Shown: positions 1-8,566, counted from the first letter of the stretch. The stretch: 64,000 nt of DNA from Weissella confusa (GCA_014332815.1 JACSZT010000007.1:62355-126354); one strand, 5' to 3'. The notes: a model not told the origin generated them from the sequence alone. Made by a program: numbers and translations.

Positions 1-288
1 AACAGATAGAGGGAAGTCCTTACGTAGTTCCACATCATCTAATGACAACAACTCGTCAATAGTGGCGACGATGGCATCAGCCTTATCGGCATCTAATGAA
101 CCATTAGCCTTATTAGCGAAGGCAGCGGCGCGCTTGATGTTCAGCAAAGCACGGATAATGCCCAATGGCATACGGGATCCGGTTGGGAAGTTTTGCAATG
201 ACCGTTGTGTTTGCGCCATCCAAGCAGCATCAATTGGCACTTGTACTTCACCAATAGCGTCTGATTCAATACGGAATTCTTGTAACAT
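1..288 (-). CDS. fumC: fumarate hydratase class II, N-terminal part (cut by window edge)
   Basis: Class II fumarase interconverts fumarate and malate in the cytoplasm. Only the first 96 codons are in the window; the gene continues past position 1. The visible protein has the family's N-terminal signature: RIESDAIGEVQVP, then AQTQRSLQNF and MPLGIIRALLNIKRAAA, where fumarases and aspartases read GAQTQRS..NF and the first helices begin. The ATG at 286-288 follows an AAGGAGAA ribosome site. It is the last visible gene of a minus-strand cluster with an FMN reductase, ApbE, a PAS protein and a LysR regulator, which suggests it feeds a fumarate-reducing electron sink. The family call is firm; fumarase rather than another superfamily member is very likely from these motifs. 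Confidence 0.9.
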   Translation of the reverse strand, partial: MLQEFRIESDAIGEVQVPIDAAWMAQTQRSLQNFPTGSRMPLGIIRALLNIKRAAAFANKANGSLDADKADAIVATIDELLSLDDVELRKDFPLSV

Positions 289-312
289 TTTATTTTCTCC
301 TTGTTTATAAAC

Positions 313-1197
313 CTAAATCGTTAACGTCTTAATTGCTTCGATGATTTTGTTTTTAGTGACTTCTTCGAAGTCTGAGAGTTGATGATTGCGCTTCTGAATC
401 AAATAGATGTAGAAGTTAATCGGATTAGTTAACGGCACAATCGCCAAATCACGGCGGTCTTCCACGGCCAACCTAGCCATGATGCCTACTCCATTACCTG
501 CGGCAACTAAGCCTTGCTCTGTCAGAGCCTCATTCGTGATATACAAGTTGTGTATTTCTTCTGTCATATCATTTTCAACAAGTTGATCCATGAGAACACG
601 GTACGCTGTGAATTGTTTGGTGACTGTGATGAAACGTTCGCCTTTTAAATCACCTACTGATAGGGATGGTCGATTTGCTAGTGGGTGACCTAATGGCAAA
701 ATCACAACATAAGGGCTTTTAGTAATGAAGTAACTGTTATATTGCTTACTCTTCTCTGGGGTAAGTGATCCAATAAATCCCAAGTCAATTTTGTCTTGGT
801 CAATCAACTCGTACATACTGGCGGGCCCAGTTTCAACCATGTGAAACGAATCAATTTCTTTAGGACCTAACTGCGACATAATTCTTGGAAAAATTGTTGC
901 ACCAATCATCGGAGGAACACCCATGGCAATTTTTTGTTGCTTACCAATTTCGCTTTGAATAATCTCCGTTTCACGCATAATGATGCGACTGTGTCGTAAC
1001 AATGTTTCACCCGTATCGGTTAGACGTAAATCAGCATTTCCCCGTGTACGGATGATCAGCATGGTGTTTAGCTCATCTTCCAATCGGCGTAGCGCATTGG
1101 TTATCGATGGTTGCGAAACAAACTTTACGTGAGCTGCCTTGGTTATTGACCCTTCTTCAGCAATTGCAACAAAGTATTCCAAGTCATTTAATAACAT
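313..1197 (-). CDS. LysR-family transcriptional regulator
   Basis: A 294-residue protein with a winged-helix DNA-binding domain at about residues 1-60 (LEYFVAIAEEGSITKAA, then QPSITNALRRLEDEL) and a periplasmic-binding-like effector domain at about 90-290. This is standard LysR length. The start ATG is preceded by GAGGG. It sits 24 bases upstream of fumC and 37 bases downstream of the PAS gene, all on the same strand, so it is probably co-transcribed and may control the fumarate/flavin cluster in response to a small organic acid. The effector is not visible from sequence. LysR proteins are usually divergent from their targets, so its position inside the operon is slightly unusual. Confidence 0.9.
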   Translation of the reverse strand: MLLNDLEYFVAIAEEGSITKAAHVKFVSQPSITNALRRLEDELNTMLIIRTRGNADLRLTDTGETLLRHSRIIMRETEIIQSEIGKQQKIAMGVPPMIGATIFPRIMSQLGPKEIDSFHMVETGPASMYELIDQDKIDLGFIGSLTPEKSKQYNSYFITKSPYVVILPLGHPLANRPSLSVGDLKGERFITVTKQFTAYRVLMDQLVENDMTEEIHNLYITNEALTEQGLVAAGNGVGIMARLAVEDRRDLAIVPLTNPINFYIYLIQKRNHQLSDFEEVTKNKIIEAIKTLTI

Positions 1198-1234
1198 GTG
1201 TTTCCCTCATTTAACATAGTGGCAAGTTAGTAAA

Positions 1235-1705
1235 TTACTTGTCTGACTTACCTGAATTGAATGCCGTGCGAATGCCACGAAATCCTTGAATACGGGTGAT
1301 GTCCCCTGTGAACTGAAGCGTTCCTAGAAAAGTGCCATCAATATCGCGGACGGAATAATAGTTGGCATAAACTGTTTTGTCATTCTTAGGAAACCATTGT
1401 TCAAAATGACTTGCAGCACCATTGTGAAAATCTGTAAGCATGTTTTGAACGGCCTCTTGATCGGCTTCGGCAAACAATGAAACAAACGGCTTTCCTAGTG
1501 AATTTTGACTACGGGCATTCACACGATTGTCAACCGCTGAATAATAAACCAACTCGTCATCTGCATTAGCAAAGTCGATTTCGAATGGCAACAAGTTCAA
1601 TACTTGCCGTAACGTGTGCAATGAAATTTTACCTGTTGGTAGATTGATGACACCGTTGCCATCAACAATTGTTTGACTGTTTTCTAGTTCAATTTGATCT
1701 GCCAT
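1235..1705 (-). CDS. PAS domain protein (PAS_10-like)
   Basis: A 156-residue soluble protein. From about residue 35 it carries a PAS fold closely resembling the C-terminal PAS domain of DUF438 proteins: LPFEIDFANADDELVYYS, then a central stretch around NSLGKPFVSLF, and the closing strand GTLQFTGDITRI. There is no kinase, HTH or cyclase module, so it is a stand-alone sensor or cofactor-binding protein. Its ribosome site AAAGGAG lies within the last codons of apbE, which points to translational coupling. In this cluster a redox or flavin/heme sensing role is plausible but is inference. Confidence 0.8.
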   Translation of the reverse strand: MADQIELENSQTIVDGNGVINLPTGKISLHTLRQVLNLLPFEIDFANADDELVYYSAVDNRVNARSQNSLGKPFVSLFAEADQEAVQNMLTDFHNGAASHFEQWFPKNDKTVYANYYSVRDIDGTFLGTLQFTGDITRIQGFRGIRTAFNSGKSDK

Positions 1706-1709
1706 AAAA

Positions 1710-2654
1710 CTATGACTCCTTTAAATAAAATTCTGAATTTATAATTTTAAAATTTGACTGATCCATGTTGACCAGCTGTATTGACTTGTCACGGTAAATG
1801 AAAATGGCTCCGAATGGATAGTCACTATCTAGCGGTCCATCATTGAAGAACAAGCGCGTTGTTTCAATTTCACCATCAATTGACTCGGGAGAAATGACAG
1901 TAACACTTGCCAACTCATTATCGTGCGGATAACCCGTTTCTGAATCGATAATATGGTGATACATTTTGCCATCAACCATTAGATGGCGCTCGGCTACTCC
2001 ACTGGTCACGATTGATGCAGCCGGCGTCGTGAAACTTGCAATCTTTTCACCATGTCTAACCAAAGGATTGCGAACGCTCACCCGCCACATACCATTCTGT
2101 TTATGGGGTGCCGGATTCAATAACACGATATTTCCACCGAAATTAATAATGCCAGCAAGTTGTCCTTGTGCTTGCCAAAGATTTTTCACCCGGTCGGCAA
2201 TGTACCCCTTAGCGATTGCACCGAGGTCCAACTCCATGCCCGCAGTTGGTAGATACACCGATAAGTCGTCATCATTAAGAACAATCTCAGCTGGTGAGAT
2301 AATTCGTCGGCAATTTCTGATGTCAATTTCATCAGGCACGTTTGCGTCTGCAAAGCCGATGCGCCAAAGTTTAACCAGTGGTCCAATTGCGACGTTAAAC
2401 CCAAAATATTCGCGACTAACCATCACTGCACGTTTTACTAATTGATAAACCGTAGCTGGTACTTGAACTGAATGATTCCCAGCTGCTTTATTGATTGACA
2501 TCACCGACGAGTAATCACGGTTCACAGTGAACAAATTTTCATACTTTCGCACGAGGTCGATTGCTTCATCTAGGTAACGTTTATCGCTTGTGCCATACAG
2601 TATCACGCTATTCGTCGTGCCCATCGCTCGCCACGTTTTTTCAATTTTGATCAA
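1710..2654 (-). CDS. apbE: FAD:protein FMN transferase (ApbE)
   Basis: ApbE transfers the FMN half of FAD to a Thr or Ser in a short target motif. This 314-residue protein shows family marks: MGTTNSVILYG at the N-terminus, the LDLGAIAKGYIADRV block at about residues 140-155, IVTSGVAERH and HHIIDSETGYP at about 215-240. The start is TTG, with GGAG ten bases upstream, and it overlaps the FMN reductase stop by four bases. The GGAG is itself inside the reductase codons for its C-terminal TGAS sequence. No lipobox or signal peptide is visible, so it should be cytoplasmic. The overlapping upstream gene carries a candidate target site (see findings). Confidence 0.94.
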   Translation of the reverse strand: MIKIEKTWRAMGTTNSVILYGTSDKRYLDEAIDLVRKYENLFTVNRDYSSVMSINKAAGNHSVQVPATVYQLVKRAVMVSREYFGFNVAIGPLVKLWRIGFADANVPDEIDIRNCRRIISPAEIVLNDDDLSVYLPTAGMELDLGAIAKGYIADRVKNLWQAQGQLAGIINFGGNIVLLNPAPHKQNGMWRVSVRNPLVRHGEKIASFTTPAASIVTSGVAERHLMVDGKMYHHIIDSETGYPHDNELASVTVISPESIDGEIETTRLFFNDGPLDSDYPFGAIFIYRDKSIQLVNMDQSNFKIINSEFYLKES

Positions 2655-3502
2655 AACATTGACGCTCCGGTCGTGGCATCGTCTTCTTCATCATCTGTAG
2701 TAGTTGTTGCAGCTACTTTAGGCGTGACACCCTTGTCCGTTAGCTGTGTTTTCTCAATCCACCAACCATCACCACGATCCAACACTTTCGCATTGCCAGC
2801 GGGACTAATAACGATCGAAGGAACAGTATCTAAATCCAAGGCGCTACCCTGCAACACGTTCACAGTATCGCTGTACCCTAAATTTATATTGGCAACTTTA
2901 TCCTCGTTTGAGATTTTTGGTGTGCTGGATGTCGCACGATTCATCGCTATGGCACGCATTGGTCGAAGTGAATCGGCAAACACCATAAAGTTGCTAAAGA
3001 TTTGCTCAAGGAATCCAACGGTACCAGTGTCAGTCAATTCTTCATGGGCCACATCAATGTTAGCTGCTGCTGGTCCCAGCAAAAACTGATTCCCTGGCAA
3101 TACAAACGCGTCCAAACCCGGCGCATCCATAATTTGTCGTAAGTGCTCTTGGGCGTTTGTCGTTCCCATCTTCCCCAATGACGTACCAACAATCATTACA
3201 GGCATGTTCGTAAATGGATGAAGCGATCCATAACTCATCCACTCGATTACCGACTTCAATGACGCAGTAATTGAATGATCATATTCTGGTGTTGAAATAA
3301 TCACACCGTCTGCTGCTTCGATTTGACGCGCCATTTCTTCTACTCGAAGTGGCACCTCCGCCTCCTCACTAAACAGTGGCAAACCGGCGATTTCTGCAAT
3401 TTCAATGTTTGCTTGGTCTTTAAAATGTTTCTTCATAAACCAAAGTAAGCTTCGGTTATACGACTTGCGGGCATTGGTTCCCACAATTGCTACTAAATTC
3501 AT
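2651..3502 (-). CDS. NAD(P)H-dependent FMN reductase with C-terminal flavinylation-like tag
   Basis: Residues 1-185 form a flavodoxin-like NADPH-dependent FMN reductase domain (VAIVGTNARKSYNRSLL phosphate loop, IISTPEYDHSITASLK flavin-contact loop, then MIVGTSLGKMG). The remaining ~95 residues are an extension not found in plain FMN reductases, ending in a Thr/Asp/Glu-rich linker and the terminal residues DDATTGASMF. DATTGAS matches the ApbE substrate consensus Dxx(S/T)GA(T/S). It is the first gene of the cluster, with AGAGGTT before the ATG. Likely role: NAD(P)H-dependent electron input to a flavin-dependent reductase, with a covalently bound FMN on the tail. Reductase fold is well supported; covalent FMN is inference. 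Confidence 0.85.
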   Translation of the reverse strand: MNLVAIVGTNARKSYNRSLLWFMKKHFKDQANIEIAEIAGLPLFSEEAEVPLRVEEMARQIEAADGVIISTPEYDHSITASLKSVIEWMSYGSLHPFTNMPVMIVGTSLGKMGTTNAQEHLRQIMDAPGLDAFVLPGNQFLLGPAAANIDVAHEELTDTGTVGFLEQIFSNFMVFADSLRPMRAIAMNRATSSTPKISNEDKVANINLGYSDTVNVLQGSALDLDTVPSIVISPAGNAKVLDRGDGWWIEKTQLTDKGVTPKVAATTTTDDEEDDATTGASMF

Positions 3503-3546
3503 AATTCAACCTCTAATTCAATTAGTGCTTTTTTTCACATAAATTA

Positions 3547-3600
3547 ATTATATGGTTATTAAACTCTAAATTCAGCACTTTGGTCAATCATTCACAAAGT
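3547..3600 (-). promoter_or_regulatory. promoter and inverted repeat upstream of the FMN reductase operon
   Basis: On the minus strand a TATAAT (3547-3552) is preceded, 17 bases upstream, by CTGAAT, a weak -35. A perfect 6-base inverted repeat, ACTTTG at 3577-3582 and CAAAGT at 3595-3600 with 12 bases between, lies just upstream of and next to the -35. That placement fits a regulator site, perhaps for the LysR protein of the same cluster. Only the sequence pattern supports this. Confidence 0.45.
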
Positions 3601-3726
3601 CTAAAATCAGTTAAAACAGTTGTTTTTTAGGGTTTTGTTGCACTACATATTTTTAAGTTATTTAAAAATAACCCAACCTTATATTTTTTTATTTTGTGAT
3701 ATAACGCACGTCCTATGCACCCAAGC

Positions 3727-3763
3727 AAAAAAACAGCCACCCAGCAATAAGCCAAGTGACTGT
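3727..3763 (-). terminator. rho-independent terminator of cysS
   Basis: Read on the minus strand, ACAGTCAC (3763-3756) pairs with GTGGCTGT (3740-3733) with one G-T pair, followed by a run of T. It lies 16 bases after the cysS stop. Confidence 0.85.
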
Positions 3764-3778
3764 TCTAAAAACTATTAA

Positions 3779-5194
3779 TTATGCACGACGCCAGCGCGTT
3801 CCTTGTGGCGTATCTTCTAGGATAATGCCACGAGCAGCCAACTCGTCACGGATTTCGTCTGAACGAACAAAGTTTGATGTCTCACGGGCAGCATCGCGTT
3901 CCTTGATCAATGCATCAACATCTGCATCCAACAAAGGTGCTTGCTCCAAACCGTCAACACCGAACACGTTCATCAAGTCCTTGATTTGCTTCAAGACAAA
4001 GTTGACCGTGTCAGTCTTTACTTCTTCAGCTTGTGAGTACAAGTTTGCTAATTCAATCAACTCGTAAACCGCCGTCATAGCGTTTTGCGCGTTGAAGTCA
4101 TCGTCCATGGCCTCGACAAAGGCATCAACCTTTTCCTGTGCCTTTGCTTCGATATCTGCATCTGAACCTTCAACTGCTGATCCCAAACGGAATTGCAAGT
4201 TGCGGTAACCAGTGCGGATACGCTCCAAGTTACGGGCAGCCAAGTCCATGTTCTTTTGTGAGTAAGCAATTGGACGACGGTATTGCGTCGTAGCCATGAA
4301 GAAACGCAAAACCATTGGGTCATCGATTTGTTGCAACAACTCGTGAACAGTCGTGAAGTTACCCAAAGACTTTGACATCTTCTCGTTTTCATCACCCACC
4401 GTTACGAATCCGTTGTGCAACCACTTCTCAACGAACTTCTCACCAGTGTGAGCTTCAGTTTGTGCAATTTCGTTCGTGTGGTGTGGGAAAGCCAAGTCAA
4501 TTCCACCACCGTGGATATCCAAGTGGTTTCCCAAGTACTTCGTTGACATCACTGAGCACTCGATGTGCCATCCAGGACGTCCCTTACCCCAAGGTGAGTT
4601 CCAAGCAATGGCACCATCGCCGTTCTCACCCTTCCAGACAGCAAAATCCATTGGGTCTTCCTTACGTGCCAATTCACCGTCATCCAAACGACCAGCGGCG
4701 TTAGATTCCATTTCAGCCAAGTCTTGGTGAGCCAAGATACCGTATCCCTTGAACTTCTTAGCACGGAAGTAAACGTCACCTTCAGACTCGTAAGCGTAAC
4801 CCTTCTTGATCAAGTCCTCAACGAACTCGATAATCTCAGGAATGTGCTCAGTTGCGCGAGGGCGAACAGTTGCAGGCTTAATGTTCAATGGCGCTGTGTC
4901 TTCGTTAAAGGCATCGATGTACTTGTCGGCCAATTCAGGAACCGTAATTCCTTGCTCAGCTGCGGCAGCAATCATCTTGTCATCGACGTCAGTAAAGTTA
5001 GAAACGTAGTTAACTTCGTATCCGCGGTACTCGATGTAGCGACGGATGGTGTCAAAAGCAATCGCAGAACGCGCGTTACCGATGTGGATGTAGTTGTAGA
5101 CAGTAGGTCCGCAAACGTACATGTTGATCGTCTTCTCGTTGATGGGCTTGAAATCTTCCTTTTGCAAGCTCATCGTGTTGAACGTCTTCATCAT
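3779..5194 (-). CDS. cysS: cysteinyl-tRNA synthetase
   Basis: Charges tRNA-Cys in the cytoplasm. The 471-residue length is normal. Class I synthetase signatures are present: HIGN at about residues 37-40 (the HIGH motif), the zinc-ligand Cys28 in YVCGPTVY, and KMSKS in the second half. The C-terminal anticodon-binding helical domain ends in GTRWRRA. Two ATGs stand in tandem at the start; the ribosome site AAAAGGGG favours either. In many Gram-positives cysS follows gltX-cysE under a T-box; here neither neighbour is present and no T-box was seen. A 145-base leader precedes it. Confidence 0.97.
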   Translation of the reverse strand: MMKTFNTMSLQKEDFKPINEKTINMYVCGPTVYNYIHIGNARSAIAFDTIRRYIEYRGYEVNYVSNFTDVDDKMIAAAAEQGITVPELADKYIDAFNEDTAPLNIKPATVRPRATEHIPEIIEFVEDLIKKGYAYESEGDVYFRAKKFKGYGILAHQDLAEMESNAAGRLDDGELARKEDPMDFAVWKGENGDGAIAWNSPWGKGRPGWHIECSVMSTKYLGNHLDIHGGGIDLAFPHHTNEIAQTEAHTGEKFVEKWLHNGFVTVGDENEKMSKSLGNFTTVHELLQQIDDPMVLRFFMATTQYRRPIAYSQKNMDLAARNLERIRTGYRNLQFRLGSAVEGSDADIEAKAQEKVDAFVEAMDDDFNAQNAMTAVYELIELANLYSQAEEVKTDTVNFVLKQIKDLMNVFGVDGLEQAPLLDADVDALIKERDAARETSNFVRSDEIRDELAARGIILEDTPQGTRWRRA

Positions 5195-5309
5195 TGTGAT
5201 TTACCCCTTTTAGTTTGTATAAGCCAATGGTAACATGACGACAAAAAATCCCTAAACAATATGCTTATAGTCAGGTGAACAGGTAACCATTTAATTATCA
5301 TATCCTCCT
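5191..5309 (-). other. cysS leader with strong ribosome site and possible short peptide
   Basis: Upstream of cysS on the minus strand lies a perfect AGGAGG (5304-5309). Two short frames follow. One starts with the ATG at 5299-5301, only two bases after the AGGAGG, and runs 36 codons to a TGA overlapping the cysS start. The other starts with the ATG at 5288-5290, 13 bases away, and encodes 12 residues including one Cys. Neither spacing is ideal and no family is recognisable. It may be a leader peptide or a chance match. Confidence 0.3.
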
Positions 5310-5339
5310 AATACATCACACTTATTTTATCATAGTAAG

Positions 5340-5861
5340 TCAAGTTTTTTGCGGTAAATTTTGATACATCGTCATTATCCGAGAAAACGGATGAAACAGC
5401 GCTATGACGCACATAAACGTCGTCACACAATGCGCAAAATCAAACGATAATCCGGCCAACCAATAACTCCAAATTGCGGGCCAATTAAATCCACCAAATA
5501 AGAATGGTGCTTGCAAGATTGTCGTCCAAAATCCGTAAGTTAAACAGAAGACTAGGCCAACAATCAATGCCATGCTTTTTTCATCAGCAACACGCCGACT
5601 ACCACTGGTAATCAATACCAAACCGGCATACAAAATCAGTTGCACCATCACCACCGGGTGCATCCCCAACAACAATCCCGTTAAAATCACAGCAAGACTT
5701 GCTGCTGGTAAGGCAATGCGCCAGCCAAAATACCAAGCAACAAGGATGACCAAGGCGGTGAACGGGGTCACATTTGGCCATGGATGCACGAACAGGCGCG
5801 CGACAACCATCACGGCCGTCAACACGCCTGTCATCGCCACCCAATGTAGCGTTTTTGTCAT
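5340..5861 (-). CDS. cbrT: ECF transporter S component, cobalamin type (CbrT-like)
   Basis: A 173-residue integral membrane protein with about six hydrophobic helices and the family's NVTPFTALVILVAWYFG loop near residue 30, where S components for cobalamin and related ligands have a conserved Pro/Asn region. S components bind the substrate and pair with the shared EcfA-A'-T module, which is not in this window. The gene overlaps the DUF4430 gene by one base (TAATG) and lies downstream of the cobalamin-dependent nrdJ, so vitamin B12 uptake is the best guess. The S-component fold is well supported; the ligand rests on context. Confidence 0.8.
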   Translation of the reverse strand: MTKTLHWVAMTGVLTAVMVVARLFVHPWPNVTPFTALVILVAWYFGWRIALPAASLAVILTGLLLGMHPVVMVQLILYAGLVLITSGSRRVADEKSMALIVGLVFCLTYGFWTTILQAPFLFGGFNWPAIWSYWLAGLSFDFAHCVTTFMCVIALFHPFSRIMTMYQNLPQKT

Positions 5862-6271
5862 TAGAACTGCTTCAACTCAAAGGTAATACGATCACCAGAA
5901 TGCAACTTCAAATCAGCGGGCGCTTCACTGGTTTGCTTTCCATTTACCGTATAAACCCAGTATTGGTTCTTCACTTGATTCTGCGCACGACCATCGATTT
6001 CAGTAATAAACCCATCGGCCGTGACCGACATCTTCGGCTCACGCTTCTCGTTTTGGGCCAAATCTAATAGCGTCTCGCCCTTTTTCAACGTCACTTTGAA
6101 CGTCTTCTCTTTACCATCATGCTTCACAACCATTGTCACATGACGTTCAGCTTTCGATTGCGTTGTTTGAGCATCTGTGCGGCTTTGCCAGTGTTGCATA
6201 CCAAACAGTGTCCCACCAATAATCAAAACCAACGCAATCAACAACATCAAAACTTTACTAATTACTCGCAT
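5861..6271 (-). CDS. DUF4430 cell-surface protein, transcobalamin-like fold
   Basis: A 136-residue protein with a hydrophobic N-terminal segment at about residues 8-25 that should anchor it in the membrane or serve as a signal peptide; there is no Cys lipobox. The remainder is one DUF4430 domain, a beta-rich module related to the C-terminal domain of transcobalamin and intrinsic factor, with the typical KKGETLLDLAQ, QYWVYTVNGK and SGDRITFEL blocks. Placed between nrdJ and an ECF S component with a one-base overlap, it is likely a cobalamin capture or delivery protein for the transporter. Confidence 0.8.
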   Translation of the reverse strand: MRVISKVLMLLIALVLIIGGTLFGMQHWQSRTDAQTTQSKAERHVTMVVKHDGKEKTFKVTLKKGETLLDLAQNEKREPKMSVTADGFITEIDGRAQNQVKNQYWVYTVNGKQTSEAPADLKLHSGDRITFELKQF

Positions 6272-6286
6272 CTCTCTGCTCCTGCG

Positions 6287-8467
6287 TTACTTAATTGGGC
6301 ATGCACCCGTTTCACAATCACTTGAATCAACCAAGTCCATCAACTTATCTTCGCTGTGTAGCGCTTCATAGACTGCTTGCACATCGCCGAATACTGATAC
6401 TGAACGTTCAGCATAATCTTCAGCTGAAATTGGTTCCTTTGGTGCTTGCGCAAAACCATGTCCTGAGTAAGGCAACATTGACGTTGACTTAATTTGTGGG
6501 GCATATTGACGCAACATCTTAGCCAACAAAGGCTTTTCATCCTCTTGGAACGTAATCGTGCAGCTAACCGAATTGTCAGCCCAGTACTTTTGCAAGAACG
6601 CTTGGTTAGCCAATTGCTCGGCAACGCTCACTTCACCAGCTGACTTAAATCCAGGGTAATCAGCTGAAGCAGCCTTAACTGGGAACTCAACAACCATTGT
6701 GTTTTCTGAGTAAACATCCGGTTCGATGTGGTAACGAGCCGCTTGCAACGCCTTCAACAACGGATCCGTATCTTGGAAACGAATACGTTGAATCAAGTGG
6801 TCAGCGTAGTTAAAGTGCATTCCTTCTGAAACACCCGTCAACTTTGATACCGTACCTGATGGCTTAACCGTCGTGCACTTCACTGATGGATTGCAGTGTA
6901 ACGTTGCTGAGTATTGTGCATCAGCTTCCTTAACTGCTTGGTACAAACGGTCAACTTCATTGATCAACTCTTGGTTGTAGATTGGTGTGTCACCATCCCA
7001 GCCCGTCACAACAGGTGCGCCGAATGACGTCAAAACCCAATCTTGAATACCTGACAAAGACACCCCGATACGACGGTTCTTGTTGATAATTTGACGTGAA
7101 ATCTCCCAATCATATGGACTAAATGTGACACGCTTAGCAAAACGAGCTCCCAATGCAACGATGCGGGCAGGGTCAAAACCTTGTTCCATCGCAACGTTTG
7201 GGAAGACCTCAAACAAGTTGCAGGCTTCACCGTTTGCCAAAGAAATTTCACCACATGGGTTCGTTCCTTCAACATCGGCATCAATCCCTGGTTGCTCACC
7301 ATCAGCTAAACGACCGTAGTTACGCAACAAATCCAAGTTAACAACCCCGGGTTCACCATTTTCAGCAATGGCAGCAGCGATGTCATCGTATTCAGCCGTG
7401 TCATCAGCTGTTACGAAAACAGAATTGTTAGATGCCCAACGGTGGTGGTAGAGCTTTTCCTTGTCTTGCTTCATCGCGACAAAGGCTGCATCATCGGCAT
7501 CCCCAAGCGCGATTTCAGCAGAACGGCGTACGCCACCAGAAACAACTGTCTTACCAATCAAGTTTGCAATGTCCGTGCAATCAACTGATGACAAGTGCTC
7601 ACCCAACGTGTCGTTCAACAAGTCGTTCACATCTTGAATCAACTCAATCAATGGGGCTGGACCAGAAGCAACACCACCAAAGCCCTTAATCTTGGTACCC
7701 TTGGCACGGATAGCTGAAACATCATAAACAACCGCACGCTTCATGTCTTGGCGGAAGTGACGATCAATCAAATCAGCCGTCATCAAGACCCAACCTTCAC
7801 GTGTGTCAGGAACCGTCACAACATCGGCATCCCCAACCATGATTTCAGTTGCGTTATCCGCTCCTGCAATACGGGCTTCTTCATACGCATCAGCCTCAGA
7901 GTTAATCACAATAGTGGCATCAACCGTTTGGGCAACCGCTGGCATTTGGACGACATTCTTTTGCGTCACAGAAACACCAACACCGCCACCCTTCATCAAT
8001 TGGTCGAACAAGAAAGCAAATGGCATTGATGCCATGATTTCTTGCTTGTCTGCATATGGTGGCACAATGTGGCTCTCACCATATGCTTGTGGACGCATGG
8101 CCACAAACCAGCAATTGTTCAACGCATCACCGTGCGCCTCTTGATAAGGCGTCCCTGAAATCCACAAGTTACGACCAGATGGTGTTGCAGACAATGAGTA
8201 AATCGCACGGAACAATTCCTCAGCTTCGATTTGTAGCGCATCAATATCAGCAACTGACGCTGTACCTTCTTGCAAACGTGGATCCAAGTTGATGTTTCCT
8301 TCGATTACACGCTTAACCGTTTCATGCCATTCTTCTGTACGTCCCGCTGCATCATTCCAACGTGCATACGTACGCTTGTAGGTTACCCAGCCCAACGTTC
8401 CCCAGTGTGGATTAATGTTCGCAATTGTTTCGGCGACAAACGCGTCTGATAACTTAATAGACCCCAT
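6287..8467 (-). CDS. nrdJ: adenosylcobalamin-dependent class II ribonucleotide reductase
   Basis: Reduces ribonucleoside triphosphates to deoxynucleotides using adenosylcobalamin, as in Lactobacillus leichmannii. The 726-residue size matches the monomeric enzyme. NPHWGTLGWVTYKRTYARW near the N-terminus, NNCWFVAMRP, the thiyl-radical site NPCGEISLANG and the C-terminal redox pair at Cys718 and Cys723 (CETGACPIK) are all present. The start was set at the ATG 8465-8467 because AAAAGGGG lies seven bases upstream; an in-frame ATG eight codons earlier has no such site. It heads an operon with the DUF4430 and ECF genes. Confidence 0.97.
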   Translation of the reverse strand: MGSIKLSDAFVAETIANINPHWGTLGWVTYKRTYARWNDAAGRTEEWHETVKRVIEGNINLDPRLQEGTASVADIDALQIEAEELFRAIYSLSATPSGRNLWISGTPYQEAHGDALNNCWFVAMRPQAYGESHIVPPYADKQEIMASMPFAFLFDQLMKGGGVGVSVTQKNVVQMPAVAQTVDATIVINSEADAYEEARIAGADNATEIMVGDADVVTVPDTREGWVLMTADLIDRHFRQDMKRAVVYDVSAIRAKGTKIKGFGGVASGPAPLIELIQDVNDLLNDTLGEHLSSVDCTDIANLIGKTVVSGGVRRSAEIALGDADDAAFVAMKQDKEKLYHHRWASNNSVFVTADDTAEYDDIAAAIAENGEPGVVNLDLLRNYGRLADGEQPGIDADVEGTNPCGEISLANGEACNLFEVFPNVAMEQGFDPARIVALGARFAKRVTFSPYDWEISRQIINKNRRIGVSLSGIQDWVLTSFGAPVVTGWDGDTPIYNQELINEVDRLYQAVKEADAQYSATLHCNPSVKCTTVKPSGTVSKLTGVSEGMHFNYADHLIQRIRFQDTDPLLKALQAARYHIEPDVYSENTMVVEFPVKAASADYPGFKSAGEVSVAEQLANQAFLQKYWADNSVSCTITFQEDEKPLLAKMLRQYAPQIKSTSMLPYSGHGFAQAPKEPISAEDYAERSVSVFGDVQAVYEALHSEDKLMDLVDSSDCETGACPIK

Positions 8468-8531
8468 TTCAATACCCCTTTTTAGTAACATTTCGTTAGT
8501 ATACGAACATTACTCGTTCTTTGCTGTGTCT

Positions 8532-8566
8532 ATTATCGGAAAAATAAATACAAACGTCAAATGTAT
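8532..8566 (-). promoter_or_regulatory. nrdJ promoter with overlapping inverted repeat
   Basis: On the minus strand TTGACG (8555-8560) and GATAAT (8532-8537) are separated by exactly 17 bases. An inverted repeat ATACA (8548-8552) / TGTAT (8562-8566) is centred on the -35, a good place for a repressor. The repeat does not match the NrdR box as I know it, and no cobalamin riboswitch motif was seen in the leader. Confidence 0.7.

Noticed and set aside
1966-2445. 159-codon plus-strand frame opposite apbE
   Set aside because: A shadow of the apbE gene with no supporting start signals.
4724-5233. 169-codon plus-strand frame opposite cysS
   Set aside because: It is the complement of the conserved cysS coding sequence and has no ribosome site.
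5195-5339. T-box leader for cysS
   Set aside because: None of the T-box motifs (AGAGAG, specifier loop, TGGNACC-like element, terminator) are present.
8504-8520. LexA-like CGAAC...GTTC site after the nrdJ promoter
   Set aside because: The half-sites are seven bases apart instead of four, so it does not fit the Gram-positive SOS box.
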